Numbered from the stretch's first letter, positions 41,198 through 54,004 are shown. The stretch is 64,000 nucleotides of DNA from Ilex aquifolium (GCA_951799425.1 OX637391.1:27089701-27153700); one strand, 5' to 3'. Made by a program: numbers and translations. The notes: a model not told the origin generated them from the sequence alone.

Positions 41198-43533
41198 TGT
41201 AACACCCCAAAACACACCCTGGACGACATTACATTCTAAGACCATTCACAACATGAGAGCACTAATATAATTCCATCAATAAGAAAAATTTTACATTCAT
41301 CCTCCATAAAATTTACAATATCATCCCAAAAGAATAAGCCAAGCTATGACATTTACATCTCAAAAATCAACTAATGTAGCGCAGCGGAAATAACAAAAGA
41401 AAACTAAACTTCACATGATTTCAAAATAAATTCTCAAGTCTATTACAAAGGAAGCTATGTATCTACAGGTCCATCTCGGGATCTACGTTCCCTTCTATGG
41501 GAGCTTCCCAATGTCCCGGCTCGTCAGTTCCGAGCTCCTCCTCTAGACAAAGACCTGAAATATGTTATTTGTAGGGGGTGAGCACTAAGCTCTGTAGCAA
41601 CATTCCTCCCAATCCCGAACAAGGTTTATAAAAGCATATAAAATGGCTGGTCTCATTTCGAAAATAACATACATAATCTTTTAAGTAAAACAGGGACATT
41701 TTAAAATGGATCTCAAGTTTAAGTAGCAACAGTAATTTAAATGAACAGTAAAAGAAACCAAGATCCATTACATATCCATTTTCCAAAATATAAACCATTT
41801 TCCCACAAGACCTTGTGGAATCCCATACTCCCACAAGTTCTTGTAGGAAACCATTTTCCACAATAATACAATAATCCATACTTGAATATTCCACAACCAT
41901 ATGTATGTGTATCTTATCAAAGATATCCATCCTTTAGGAAGGGCGTATGCCATACCAATGGCAGTGACGTATCCAACCCATCATCCCATGTATTTTGGTT
42001 CATCCCCGTACCATGTATGTTGATTGCTTCTCATGAATCCACCCAACGATTATACCTAGTCCACCAATCACAATCACAATCACAAACACTTTAGGAAAGG
42101 GCGTCTACCATCCCAATGGCAGTGACGAGTCCCTTCCCAGGAAAAGTATACCATCCCTTGTTCGAACTCCAGTGAACGATAGTGGTAGCATTACCAAATG
42201 AAAACCCACTACAAGTGCTAGGAAACCATCTCCCCCCACTGGGATAGACTAACCTCTAACACTCTACGGCATCTCTCGATGGCAATCCAAGTCCATCACA
42301 ACAACCATACCAATGAGGAAACCAAAATATTCTCAATTCACCCTCAATTCCAAATAAAGATAAAATCCACAATTTCTCATTTTACAAGCATATCTAAAAA
42401 ATTCCCAAATTTATAATGTGACAACTCCACAACCAACAAAGAAAGAAAGCATTCAAGAAGGAAATACATCACTCTAAAAAATGAGGGTTTTAAAACTAGA
42501 GAAGAGATTTCATGGGTATTAAACCCTAACTTTGTTCAAAACATGTAATCTTTGCCAAAAAGCCTAAGAGAGGATGATTCCATAGCATATATATACCATT
42601 GATAGTCAAAACATACATATATAAATATCCTAGCCTCAATGTAAGTGAGTGAGAGAAAACCCCTACCTTTTTCTTCCTTAAAGTTCTTGAAGAACTTGAG
42701 ATTTTGATCCTCTTCAATGTGTAAATCCTCTCTTGATCTTGTGTTTTCCCTTTCCTTTCTCCTCTCTAAGTCTTCCTAGGGTTAGAAATGTTCAAATGAG
42801 GCAAAGAGAGGCGTCCTTATGTATTTATAGTGGAAGAAATGACCTCCTGTGCGCGATTCTGAAGTTCAGAATTCGTCATTGGCGTTCGAACGTCATTGGC
42901 GTTCGAACGGTTGTTGCTCCCAGTACTTTGGTTTTTCCATCAGACAAAAGTACTGGAACGCACTTTCGTTCGAACGTTTATTCACGTTCGAACGTCGATT
43001 CACGTTTGAACGGAATTCCTGTTTTTGCTGAAACTTCCAGTGAAGTTTTGGCCCATTTAGAGATTGATTTGGAAATTTTTCGTGAAATACACTTTTGTAG
43101 CCCTAGATGTCTACTATCTACTGTCAAAATTTTGGATCAATTGGAAATCAGGATAAATAGTTATGATCAAAATATTAGGAAGTGTCCAAAGTCCTTTCTA
43201 CCCAAGTTTTCTCTTAAATGTGCTTTCATTCCGAAAATCTTCCTAACTTCCAATACACCTCATATTACCTCTCCCAAGGTTGTTCGACCTTCCGGATTCA
43301 ATGGACACCTTATTTTGGCCTAAAAATATTTAGAAATTCATCTAATCACTCTTTCCAAGTTTAAACGTCTTTGAAACTCAAACTTCCCAATTAATATGCA
43401 TCTCTAGCATTTCTCCTACTATTACAACCTATATAGTTCATTCTTACATCATTATACATATCCACATTTTTACAAAAAAAATTATTTACTATATATCTAT
43501 ATACATATATTAAAGAGAATGCGGGGTGTTACA
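41198..43533 (-). mobile_element. Solo LTR S3 (2336 bp)
   Basis: Same family as S2 (TGTAACACCCC...GGTGTTACA) with a perfect TSD AATCT (41193-41197 and 43534-43538). It differs from S2 by substitutions and by an extra stretch around 41990-42300. Confidence 0.9.
42822..43012 (-). promoter_or_regulatory. S3 promoter: CGTTCGAACG palindromes and TATA
   Basis: Perfect palindromes at 42883, 42900, 42967 and 42985 and a degenerate one at 43003. The last three keep the 18-bp period. CTATAAATA (minus strand 42830-42822) lies about 53 bp downstream. S3 has one unit fewer than S2. Confidence 0.7.
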
Positions 43534-43538
43534 AATCT

Positions 43539-44091
43539 GTTACCTCGAGCCCAGAAAAATCAAATTTATACTGAGCAGGCCTACTTCCTACATGCCTTTG
43601 GGATGGGACACACGATTGATCTTCCAAACCTCATTATGGATCAAATTTTGCTTACTGTGCAAAGAAAGAAACCCTCACTCCCATATGCTATGTTAGTTTA
43701 TTAGTTATGTAGGGGCAGGGGAGTGATTGTAGATCCTTCATGGAAAACGGTGGAACATTTTGCACTGTTAGATAAGACCTCTTTGAAGAAAAGCCATGGG
43801 GTATAACCTGAAGATCAACCTGAAGTACCACCAGCACCACAAGAAGAGCCATTCCAAGCACCTGAAGAATTTTTCCCACAAGAGCAGCCTCCTCCACAAG
43901 AAGATTAGCCATATATACCATTGGATGATAGGACCGACAGACAGATTCTACTAGGGTTGGAGACCACTGTTACCCAGCTCGGTACCATCATTACCCAGAT
44001 CAATCAACGTATGGATGATTATGAGCAAAATCAAGCTGAGATATTGAGGCTACTGAGAGAGGGTTTTGATGGAGGCCCATCTACTTCTTAA
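43539..44091 (+). pseudogene. A1 env-like ORF, 3' part
   Basis: Resumes after S3: LPRAQKNQIYTEQAYFLHAF, IDLPNLIMDQI, then a Pro/Glu/Gln-rich stretch and a coiled-coil tail (QLGTIITQINQRMDDYEQNQ), ending at TAA 44089-44091. In-frame stops occur near 43703, 43807 and 43906. Homologous to E2 58271-57690. I see no signal peptide or clear transmembrane anchor, so calling it an envelope is by position only. Confidence 0.7.
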
Positions 44092-44372
44092 ACACTGTAG
44101 ATTCTACAAGAGCTTTGCTATCTTTTTATGCACTTTAATTTACTTTATGTTTTGAACTTATTTTTGGTTTTGAACTTGTTTGTGTTAATAAGTTTGTTTT
44201 TATTAGTTAATGTGGAACTCATGTTTTTAAGTTAGGAGGATTATTTCATATAATTCACATTTTAATTAGGTTATTATTCCCATGCTTTGCAAGAATAGTC
44301 TTAATTTGATCACGCGGGATTTTCATATTTTAGTTGTATATTATCTTAATATTTTTGTTTAAACTTATTCTT

Positions 44373-44579
44373 ATGAGCACAAATAGATTTCTTTATTTTA
44401 GAAACCTTGTGAAATATTACACTCTTTGCATATATAGTGGAGATGTAAAACCAATTGCAGAATTTGAGCCAATCTTTCTTGGAGAGATATTCTACATCTA
44501 CTCAAATAAGAATATTCGATTTAACGGTAAATTTTCTTTGAATAATCTCATTAATTTTGTTTTGATTAGCACTTGTTAA
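44373..44579 (+). CDS. Small conserved ORF in A1's 3' region
   Basis: 68 codons from ATG 44373. It shares KYYTLxIYSGDVK, EPxFLGE, FSLNNLI and LIST plus the stop position with the gag-only ORF at 20351-20064, and SGDVK, FEPIFLGD, SLNNLI and STC-stop with E2 57348-57181. Uninterrupted in A1 although A1's gag, pol and env-like ORFs are all broken. It may be short enough to escape stops, or it may be an RNA element. Confidence 0.35.
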   Translation: MSTNRFLYFRNLVKYYTLCIYSGDVKPIAEFEPIFLGEIFYIYSNKNIRFNGKFSLNNLINFVLISTC

Positions 44580-45740
44580 ATTGTATTATTAGCATTATCC
44601 TTAAAATCTTTTACTTAGGAATTATGCAGGGGTATGATTTCTGGAAAATGATCTTAGGTCATTTTTGATTAATTTTGAGCCTTGACCATTTTTTTTACAA
44701 AATTATATCCAAAGTTAGTCATGATTGAGCCTAAAGAGTATAAATTCTTTTCATGAAACCTGAAAAATACCCGAGTTACATGAAAATATATATTAAACCT
44801 ACTTTTGCTATCTAATTTTCTTGCACCATCTTCTAAATCAGTATGATACGGAAAAACACAAGATGAAGAAAAGATAGAAAAGAGCAAAGAAAAGGAAAGC
44901 AGAGAAAAGAAAAATCTGTGGAAAAAAAATAAAAAGAGAAAGAAAGAAAGAAAAGAGCCAAGAAAGTGAAAAATGGAAAAATAAAATAAAAAAGATGAAC
45001 ATGTAAAGTTTTAGAAAACTAGGAAGACGTGTGCCACAATATAAAGGGTAGCTTTTGAATCCCATTGACGTCGTTTCTTAAACCCTAAACCAATGGCCAC
45101 ATTACAACCCTAAGAAAGTCCTTTTTTATTCTAGAGATCATGCATGTCTATTAATCCAAAAAAATGGAGAATGTTGATAATATGTTTAATGTAGTGTTAA
45201 TATCATTTCATGAGATTATGTCAAATTCCAGTTCTTTTCAAAAAACCGTTCTTTACTATCACATGTGATATTATTTGCTTTGTTAACAATATTCTAATCA
45301 CATGTAATTACTGAATGAATAGTCACTATAACATATGTGTATTCTTTGTTGAGTGTATCCCAGGGGAGGATTGACATCAAGACTACCATGAAAGATGGTA
45401 ATATTTCATGAGTGATTTTTGAGAGAAAGAAATCATTACACACACACAAGTTTTTTATAAAAATATATGGATAATGTTACAACTAACGTGTGTTACTCTT
45501 ATAGTGATCAGAAAAAAGAAGTATTCTAGCAATGCAGATGAATATTGATTTAATTTTATTTGTGAAAAGTATGAATTATGAACTCCTAATTATCGAAGTT
45601 TATAGATAGCTTCATTGAAAACCTTCACGAGACAAAACTCGTCCACTAGGGGTTAAACGGCTTGTTGCATATGCTAAATGCAATCGTGAAAATCTACGAA
45701 TTGATTTAATTTAATTTAATTTTGTTTTGTTTTTGAAAAT
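44580..45740 (+). other. A1 3' noncoding region with a conserved stem-loop segment
   Basis: No gene recognised. Stretches at 45040-45125 (around the complement of AAGAAACGACGT), 45220-45420 and especially 45595-45700 are conserved with the gag-only element and E2. 45595-45700 contains ACGAG/CTCGT and TTGCAT/ATGCAA inverted repeats. An A/G-rich tract lies at 44860-44995. Confidence 0.55.
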
Positions 45741-45870
45741 TTAGATTGGGGAGTGTGATTAACCCTAATTAGTATGTAAATTAAATAATTAAATAAGTGA
45801 CTTTTGTAAGATAAAACAGTTAAAAATTGTAAATTAGGGTTTGTGCGTAAGCTAGGGTTTTATGTATGTA
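45741..45870 (+). mobile_element. A1 polypurine tract and truncated 3' LTR
   Basis: TTAGATTGGGGAGTG (45741-45755) is followed by the LTR start TGATTAACCCTAATTAG (45756). The LTR matches 14394-14510 closely for 115 bp and then stops at 45870, where a Helitron-like terminus begins. The remaining about 1.6 kb of LTR is not found downstream. Confidence 0.8.
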
Positions 45871-46210
45871 CTAGTAATTGCTCGTGCCTGAAGGCACGGC
45901 GTAACGAAAAATTAAATTAAAACTCGAAGAATACTACATTACCTACAGACTCTGTGCAACCTAAAACAACCTGTCAATTTGAAATCTAGATAGTCCATAC
46001 TATTATCCAGAAATTTCGGCAAAATTTCCTCTAAAAATAGGAACCCATGAAAATCTAAACATGTCTACAGAACTTACAATCATACATAACAATTATCAAA
46101 ATTCACCATACCACCACATAATCAATACATACCTAATCATCAGTGTAAGTTTGGCAAAATTCCCAATCATAATTCACCATACCACCACAACCCGTGCCTG
46201 AAGGCAATGT
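45871..46210 (-). mobile_element. Helitron-like 3' terminus (reverse orientation)
   Basis: Read on the minus strand the sequence ends in a hairpin (CGTGCC TTCA GGCACG, 45898-45883), then AGCAATTACTAG, and the next host base is T. This is the Helitron 3' signature: hairpin, about 11 nt, CTRR, insertion before T. A partial second hairpin lies at 46190-46205. I cannot place the 5' end (TC), and I see no Rep/helicase gene up to 47004. Confidence 0.55.
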
Positions 46211-47004
46211 ATAATACAAAGAAAATTGAGCATAGTCGTATCAAGATTTAAAATCAATCTAAGGACACTATTTTTTTTTATAAAAAAAAATGGCAAAATT
46301 CCCTCTAAAAATAGTACACACAAAAAAAAACCTACACAATTTATATATTTTGTACTCGTATCCAAAAACCTGTAGTTAACTTCAACTCCGAAATGTGAAT
46401 AAAATAGGAAGTTTTTATTTATACAATCATATATTACCAAATTAAAGTAAGTGAGATTCATATCAATCTAATGATAGAGATAAAAAATAAAAACTTAACT
46501 ACTATGAGAGACCACATCTTAGTCACATTATTCACATACATAGAACTGGAATGCTCAGAAAGATGTTGGTACCAATATTATAAGCTTGTTGAAATGGGTT
46601 TCAAGCTACTAAAAAAATATAGCGACACAACCACTACTCATTTCTATCAATCATTTAAAACTAAAGTGCATCAAAATTCTATCAATCATTCAAAGATTCA
46701 AAAAACCTTGACAGAATGAAAAAAAAATACATCAAAATTTTATGAAAAAACGAGTTTTAAATCGAGAGCAAAACGACAACTTACAATTTTGTGATTGAAA
46801 GAACTAATGCGAATAGTTCGTTGTCGATCCTGCTCTTATCTCTACTTTAGTGTGTCGTACATATCAAAATTAATGTCAATAATATTCCTGATATGCATTG
46901 ATTTCCATGACAACAATATTCCATTCCTACATGTACATATTCATTCACGTTCAAAGCAAAAGAAAACATTCTCCTTCTCATACCCACTATTCAATTACAC
47001 CTTG

Positions 47005-49219
47005 TGTGAAACCCGGGTAAATTTGAATTTTTGTGAATAAGGGCAAAATGGTCATTTGCCATCCTAATGCTTATTTGAAATACTCATACTCTAGACCTCG
47101 GATGAGGAAACGGAGTTCGCCGTTGGATTCGTATCGCGAAATATAGTCACCCTGTCAAATTTCATCGAATTCCGAGATAGTTGGATTTTTGCACGTCGTT
47201 CGAGGCGACTGCGTGGCGAATGACATTTTAAAGGTCCCCAATAATGAATTTTATAAAATTTCCTTAAAATTAAGTTAAATTTCAAATAAAATTAATTTGA
47301 ACTTAATCCGAGGTATAATGAATCGTTTCGGGACGAAAAACGGACCCGGAAGTCGAAAATATGCGGTGCGATGTGGACCGCACATTTTTGCCTATATATA
47401 CCCTCTTAAATCAGCTTTTTGGGACAAGAAAATATCTGTCCTTAGCTGCAAGCAGCCGGCCAAGACCAAAGAGAAATAAAAAAAAATTCTTCAACCTTCC
47501 CGCTCCGATTCCGGGAGTTCCGTAGGTCAGAATCCGTCGATCCAAGAGGCAAAGTTCATCTCCTCGACGAGGGCTACGCGTACGTACCAAAAAACAAGAG
47601 ATTTCATCGAAGATTCAAAAGTGAAGATTTGAGAAATCAAGAGTTCTTGAGTTGTTTTGGTGTTATAGGAGTTTTCTACACTCCTATTGAGGTAGGGGTT
47701 TCCTACTTGGGTTGATTCCTAGTCTAGAATGCTTCTAGGAAATGATTGGGTTATGTATGCATATATATATGATCTATACATATGTCTATGGTTATGGAAG
47801 TGGAAGAGTGAGCATAGAAATGACTTAGGTTAGCTTCTAGCTTGATTTCGATATATTGAAGTTACATGTGATTGTTCTTGTAACTTAGGGAAATTTGAGG
47901 CATGCTATGTGATTTATAAGTTATGCTTTGAAGGTGTTTGATAAAATGCCTTACTTGATTTAAATGGTTGTTTGATGCCATTGGAATAACATGTTTGAAT
48001 ATGTTGTTGATATGTTGAGCATGATGAATTATGAAATTTATATGCATGTGATATAAAGTTTCATGGAATATGATGATATATGGTTTGTATTGCTCACATG
48101 ACATCAATTGCATATTGGGCATGGTCATGACATCACATTCATGGGTGTAAGTCATGGGTGTGGGTGTATGTGTGTGTGCATGATTAATCAAATGCCACTC
48201 TTGGTATTTGACAAGGGACTCGGAAGGAAGGGATCGAAGATCCCGTTGAGTCGCATAATTGCATGAGAGATAAATTGGGTCGGGGTTAGCAAGAAGGGCT
48301 AGAATATCCCTCGGGTGAAAGACTCGTTGATAGGATTCGCACTCCGTTGGTGTAAAAGGCCATAAAGTGTGTCGGTATACGCGGAACCGTGGGTTAAAGT
48401 CCTGAAATTCCGTGTCGGTTGGGTGCCGTTGGTGTAAGTCCATGAATGTCCACCCCAAGAAAGACCCTAGTTTTGTAAAATGTCATTGATGTGTAACATA
48501 AATGACGGATTCACACATTGGCACTTGCGTGTGTTGGGGAAGGGCTCGGATTGAGTGCATGAATGAGTATCACCTCGTTGCATGACATGTCATAAGAAAT
48601 TCCATATCTGAGTTGCATAAACATGATTAGAATTGTTGTGGATAATTGAGTATTGCATATGAGCATTACATGTGCATCTAGGTGGGGAGTAGCCTTTGTA
48701 GGGAATTTTCTACTGAGCGAGGCTCACCCTATACGGGAAACAATTTCAGGTGTGGGGTTTGCACCGGCGGATGGCTCCCATGTAGAGCATCAAGGGTGAA
48801 GGAGGCCGACCTGTGGTCTTAGTGCATGATTTTGTAAACCTTTTGATTAACATGGTTTTGACTTGTAAAGTTTTCACGAATAAATGTAATAGAACTTATA
48901 TGGGCTATTGTTAAACTAATCTTGCATGTTTTGATATAAGTATTGATAAATGGACCCGGTGCGGTCAAGTTTTACTTATAAATGGACCTTGTGTGGTCAT
49001 TGTGTTATATTGTGCCTCGGATGGGTCATGTTAATGTATACTGCACAGGTTGTGTTTTGGGTAGAGCTCCCCGTACAAAGGAGACTCTGCCCGAATTTCG
49101 TTAAAATTAAGGGCCCCGGTAAATGGGGCATGACGGTGTGATATCGAGTTACTCGGTATCCACGAGTATTTCGCGGGTTGATGGGTAATCAACGGACCCC
49201 CGGATTTTGGGGTGTCACA
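47005..49219 (+). mobile_element. Solo LTR S4 (2215 bp)
   Basis: TGTGAAACCCGGG...GGTGTCACA with a perfect TSD CCTTG (47000-47004 and 49220-49224). Same family as S5 (60585-62887, opposite orientation). No internal protein-coding gene. Confidence 0.9.
47362..47400 (+). promoter_or_regulatory. S4 inverted repeat and TATA
   Basis: TGCGGT (47362-47367) and ACCGCA (47377-47382) form an interrupted palindrome directly upstream of CCTATATATA (47391-47400). It is again a palindromic motif next to TATA, in yet another LTR family. Confidence 0.5.
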
Positions 49220-49990
49220 CCTTGAGTTGTTGACTATGGCCAAACAACAATCAGTAAGAGCTAAAACACATGCTCAAAATTATGTTCAAGCAAACAAAAC
49301 TCACCTCTTTAATTCATTGTAGGAGCAAAAACCATAGCCATAACTAACAAAAGCATATACACACATCCCCAAGATATTCAATCTAAGTAATACAATTAGG
49401 ATTAAGATTTGGATTTGGATTTGAAGAAAGTTACATTACTATTGGTGGAGCTGGGAGGCGCTGGCGGTTTACTTCGATGGGTTAAGGCGATGGTGGCTGG
49501 GCAGTGACGTGAGAGATACGGGGTACTCTATTTTGTCCGGTAATGATATGCTACGCCTTTGTTCTAAGCAGTGGAAGAATTGAGGAAGATCAACATAGTT
49601 AAAATTCCACATATTCCAATGTCAACGTTAACCATCAATCTGCACAAATTGCTCAATCCTGACAAAAGTCAGAGGGAATGAAAAGGAAGAGATTTGTGTT
49701 TCTATTTATTATAACATCATAATTCTCTCAAACAAAATCAAAGTCTTAGTAATAAGGGTTGTATCATAGAAAGAGTTACCCTTAATTACTTTAAGCGCTC
49801 TTCGAATTCATCTTACTCCATGAGAATCGTGTCAGCTGATTAAAAAGATTTGCATTAGACCAAAACCAATGAAATGACAAATTATAATATTCCAATACCA
49901 AGCCGAACCAACAATCCATTTCTAAGTAAGCTCTCTATGGGTATTAAGAAGACATTATACAACTAAACAAAGCAAGTAGTATCTCCCATT
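49220..49990. other. Unassigned stretch between S4 and the T1 remnants
   Basis: AT-rich, with a short GC-richer part at 49455-49515. I find neither the missing part of A1's 3' LTR nor the end of T1's left LTR. It may hold the rest of the Helitron-like element or unrelated DNA. Confidence 0.4.
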
Positions 49991-50609
49991 TAACTTCTCG
50001 TAAGTATGACGATATTTAGCTAGACAAGTGTTGATATCTTCTATGCTAATTTAAGTACTAATCACGTACAATCTCATCAACATAAATTTGAGCATACTTT
50101 TCAAGCAAATAAGTAGACTTGACGGATAAAAAGTGAGTTGACTTTGTCAACCTATCCATAATAACCCAAATGGAATCATAACTGCTTTGAGCCTGTGGAA
50201 GTCCCAATACAAAGTCCATGGTGATATGTTCCCATTTTCATTTTGGAATGGGAAGAGATTGCAATAAACCTGTAGGATGTTGATGCTCAGTCTTTACCTG
50301 TTGACATACTAAACATCTAGAAACTAATTCAGTAATTTCTCACTTCATTCCACTCCACCAATAATGCTCTCTCAAATCTCAATATAATTTTGTACTCCCA
50401 GGGTGCATAGCATATAAGAAATTATGTGCTTCATCTAGAATGTCATTCTTCAATGAAGTATCATTTGGCACACAGAGTCGAGTACCAAAGCACAACATAC
50501 CTTCACTATGAACTACAAAAGATGTCTTATCTCCATCTCGTACTTCTTTTCTAATCTTCTCCACTTGTGGATCTTGATGTTGTAACTCTTTGATACGATC
50601 CACCAACAC
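49990..50609 (-). pseudogene. T1 integrase remnant
   Basis: Contains the zinc-binding part (EAHNFLYAMHPGSTKLY, WWSGMK, CLVCQQVKTEHQHPTG) and the first core Asp (HITMDFVLGLP, VIMDRLTKSTHFL), then decays after VDEIVRD. The rest of the core and the chromodomain-side C-terminus are missing. Typical of Tekay/Del-like chromoviruses. Confidence 0.75.
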
Positions 50610-50624
50610 AAGTCTAACTTTGAA

Positions 50625-51960
50625 TTATGCTAGTAGAACATATGTATTAGTCAATACCATATCCACTCCCATCAATCTCAACTCAATAATATTACCCACA
50701 CGGTTATACTGAATGCATGACAATCTCCCCGATGATTTCCTGCTCAGTGCATCAGCCACCACATTAGCTTTCCTTAGATGATAGTTTATCGAGCAATCAT
50801 AATCCTTAATTAATTCCATCCACCTCTTTTGCCTCAGATTCAACTCCTTTTTGTGTGAATAAATATTTTCAGCTTTGGTGATCTGTAAAAATCTCACATG
50901 TCTCACCATATAAAAAAGGTGTCCAAAGCTTTAAAGCAAAATCAATAGCAGCCAACTCCAAATCATGAGTAGGATAATTCCTTTTATAGTTCTTTAATTA
51001 TCTGGAGGCATAGGCAATCACCTTACCATGCTGCATTAACACACAACCCAAACCTCTCATCAAGGCATAATTATATGTCACAAATCCACCACTACCCAAT
51101 GGTATAGTCAAAACTAAAGCTTAAATTAATTTTTGCTTTAACTCTTGAAAACTGTGTTCACACACATCACTCTAGTTAAATTTCACGTCCTTCCGAGTCA
51201 ACCGTGTCAAAGGTGCTGCTAGTACTGAAAACCCTTGTACAAATCTGTGATAATATCTAGCAAGACCTAAGAAACTGCGAATCTTCGTTACCGTAGTTGG
51301 TCTCTCCCAGTTTACCACTGCCTCCACTTTCTTGGGATCCACAAAGATACCATCACCTGAAATTACACGTCCCAAAAATACAACTCAATCCAACCAAAAC
51401 TCACATTTACTTAACTTAGCATATAATTATTTTTCTCATAAGGTCTGTAACACAATTCTCAAATGTTCATGTTCTTCTTTATATGAGAATACACAAAACG
51501 AATCCAAGTAAGACTGAAATACTCGATTCATTAAATCCATAAAGACAGCTGCCGTATTTTTCAAACCAAATGACATCACCAGAAATTCAAAATGACCATA
51601 TCTAGTCTGAAACACTGTCTTTTGAAACATCGCTACTCCTTACCTTTACCTGATGATAACCTGCCTTGAGATCCACCTTGCTAAATACTTTGGCACCTTG
51701 CAACTGGTCAAATAAGTCATCAATACGAGGTAAGAGATATTTGTTATGTATTGTTACCTTATTTAGCTAGCAGAAATCAATACACAATCTTAAAGTCCCA
51801 TCCTTTTTCTTCACAAATAAAACAGAAGCAACCCATGGTGAAACACTAGGCCATATAAATTCCTGATCCACCAAATCCTGCAATTGTACCTTTAATTCTT
51901 TAACTTGACAGGAGTCATGCGATATGGAGTAATGGATATTGGTGAAGTACCAGGAACTAG
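50625..51960 (-). pseudogene. T1 reverse transcriptase and RNase H remnants
   Basis: Fragments in element order: [14 protein letters not shown] residues near 51870, then [17 protein letters not shown] (51436-51630), DPKKVEAVVNWERPTTVTKI and SFLGLARYYHRFVQGFS (51172-51375), and RNase H end [20 protein letters not shown] and [14 protein letters not shown] (50625-50909). The segment that should hold the YIDD catalytic box is deleted (YLDSF runs directly into [11 protein letters not shown]). Confidence 0.75.
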
Positions 51961-52110
51961 CTCAATGGTAAACTCTACTTCTCTTTCTGGTGATAGTCTA
52001 GGTCACTTTTCTGGAAATACATCTGGAAACTCTTGAACTCTTGAAATATCTTTAAGCTATACTTTTTCTTTCTTTGTGTCCACTACATAAGTAAGATACT
52101 GCTAACAACC

Positions 52111-52510
52111 CTACCTAAGTAATTTCCTAGCTTTCGTGGCCGAAATTAGACAAGTAGGGATCACCTTCCGATCACCAGAAAATCTAAACTTTGTTTCATT
52201 TGGTAGCTTAAATATCACCTCTTTCCTAAAATAGTCTATAGTAGCATGATATGCCAATAACCAATCCATCCCCAAAATAATATCAAAATCTTTAATATCC
52301 AGTGGTACAAGATCAACATATAAATCTCTTCCATCTATATTCAACATAAAACTCCCGTATACTGTCTCCACTAGCACTACCTCTCCTATTGAAGTTGAAA
52401 CAGCTAAAATAGTATCCGAAAATGTCAAGGGTCGGTCCAAATGCATGCTCAATGCACATGATACAAATGAATGTGTAGATCCTGAATCTATCAGGACACA
52501 TGCATCTCTA
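52111..52510 (-). pseudogene. T1 protease domain
   Basis: RDACVLIDSGSTHSFVSCAL contains the DSG retropepsin active site. FDIILGMDWLLAYHATIDYF and RKVIPTCLISATKARKLLR follow. This order and wording are typical of Tekay/Del-type gypsy elements. It is open over about 130 codons but flanked by broken gag and RT. Confidence 0.78.
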
Positions 52511-52639
52511 CCAGAGATAGAGAGTGTACTTGTAACAACCTTAGGAGTGGCTTGAGCATCCTAGTGGGTCATAGCAAATACCCTTCTTGGAGTAATATAC
52601 TTGTTTGTTGCTCCTCTGCCACACACATGATTACTGGAA

Positions 52640-53880
52640 GAAATATTACCACTGATCCTCCTCATACTACCAATTGAGGATGAAATTGATGCAGACCCTC
52701 CTTGGCACTGAGAGGCTATATGTCCTGGCTCGCCACATTTGAAACATACAATACCTCGTTCTGGCTGTGGAAATCTTTAACAAAATGGTTGGTAGCCCCA
52801 CATTGATAACAAGTGGTCTGTCTACTCCGCTCGCTTGAAGATACTTTATTAGATTAGTTGCTGAATCTTTGTCCAAATGGACTCTGTCTCTGCCCTGGAA
52901 ATGTTCTCCAAGCTCGATTAACACTCGGGCCTCTAGAAGATTGCATCATCTGTCTGTTAGAAAAACTACCCATATATTTACTGGCCTGTCCCGCCTCGTA
53001 TCTGCCTTCCCTATGACTTTCCTCTTGTCTTTGTGTCTTCTTCCTATCTTTTTCAAATTTCTCCTTCACTTCTTTTTCCATTCATCTTGCCATATGTACT
53101 AGCTCAGTAAAAGAATTTGCATGATAAGCTGTAAGTGGCAACCATATAGAATGCTCTAGTCCCTTTTGAAATCTTTTACATTTGGATTCTTCAGTTCTTA
53201 TCATATCCAATGCAAAATAAGGCAATGTTGAGAATTTAGATTCATACTCAGCTACAAACATCTTTCCTTGTGATAAATCCATGAATTCTTGGTCTTTCTC
53301 ATACCGGTATGATTGTGGAAAATATTTTTCATCAAATGTTTTCTCAAAGATAGTCTAAGTAACCTTTATTGGATTTGCATCCTGAGCTCTTTGTATCGGG
53401 GTGTTCATCAATCTCTTATTATCCTCCAACCAATTTAAAGCATCCTCCATAAGCATAAAGGTAGCAAAACTGATTCTTTGTTCATCCGTTGGGCGCATAA
53501 TATCAAAGATACGCATCATAGTTTTTTTTTTTCTAGTTTTCCGCCTCAGCTGGGTTTATTGACCCTGCAAAACTTGGTGGGCCCAAGTTTCTTAAAATTC
53601 TTGAATAAGGAAATACGGGACCTTGTCGTTTCAGCCTGTGCTATTTCCCACTCAATAGTTCTAGTCTCTCTACCCTTGCTTCAAATTGTTCCTCTACACT
53701 ATAAGATCCACTATAGGCCTCTTGATTTGATTGAACTGATCCCTCAACTTAATTAGATGGATTTGAATCTACCTCCTCAACATACTAAGTTGGTTCCATT
53801 GCTTTATATCTGGAATACAAATCCCGTACATAAAATAATGTGCCTATGCATAAATGTACCACGCGATCACTAGACATCTT
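52640..53880 (-). pseudogene. T1 gag remnant
   Basis: Contains LSQGKMFVAEYESKFSTLPY and QKGLEHSIWLPLTAY (53082-53282), a basic Gln-rich stretch (52854-53081) and a zinc knuckle CFKCGEPGHIASQC (around 52700-52755, CX2CX4HX4C intact). Stops and frameshifts are frequent. Confidence 0.72.
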
Positions 53881-53981
53881 AGAACACATTTAGGAACTTG
53901 TACCCACTATATCGATCCACCAACATACTTGTAACGGTCCACTACTAGCACTAGAATTTAACATGTCCACAAAATCTGTAG

Positions 53982-53999
53982 ATACTAGTTCTGATACCA
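53982..53999 (-). other. T1 primer-binding site (initiator tRNA-Met type)
   Basis: The minus strand reads TGGTATCAGAACTAGTA. The usual plant iMet PBS begins TGGTATCAGAGC, so one early mismatch is present. It lies 5 nt after the LTR end. Confidence 0.7.
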
Positions 54000-54004
54000 A
54001 AAAT

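Noticed and set aside
45866..45871. TGTAC at the A1/Helitron junction as A1's right TSD
   Set aside because: Four of the five bases belong to the LTR sequence itself (compare ATGTATGTATTG at 14503-14514) and only a truncated LTR precedes it.
46174..46461. 95-codon ORF next to the Helitron-like end
   Set aside because: AT-rich, no similarity to Rep/helicase motifs and no homologue in the window.
47862..48458. 198-codon minus-strand ORF in S4
   Set aside because: It is antisense to a solo LTR, is His-rich from CATG/ATG-rich DNA, and the S5 relative (61450-61812) is broken.
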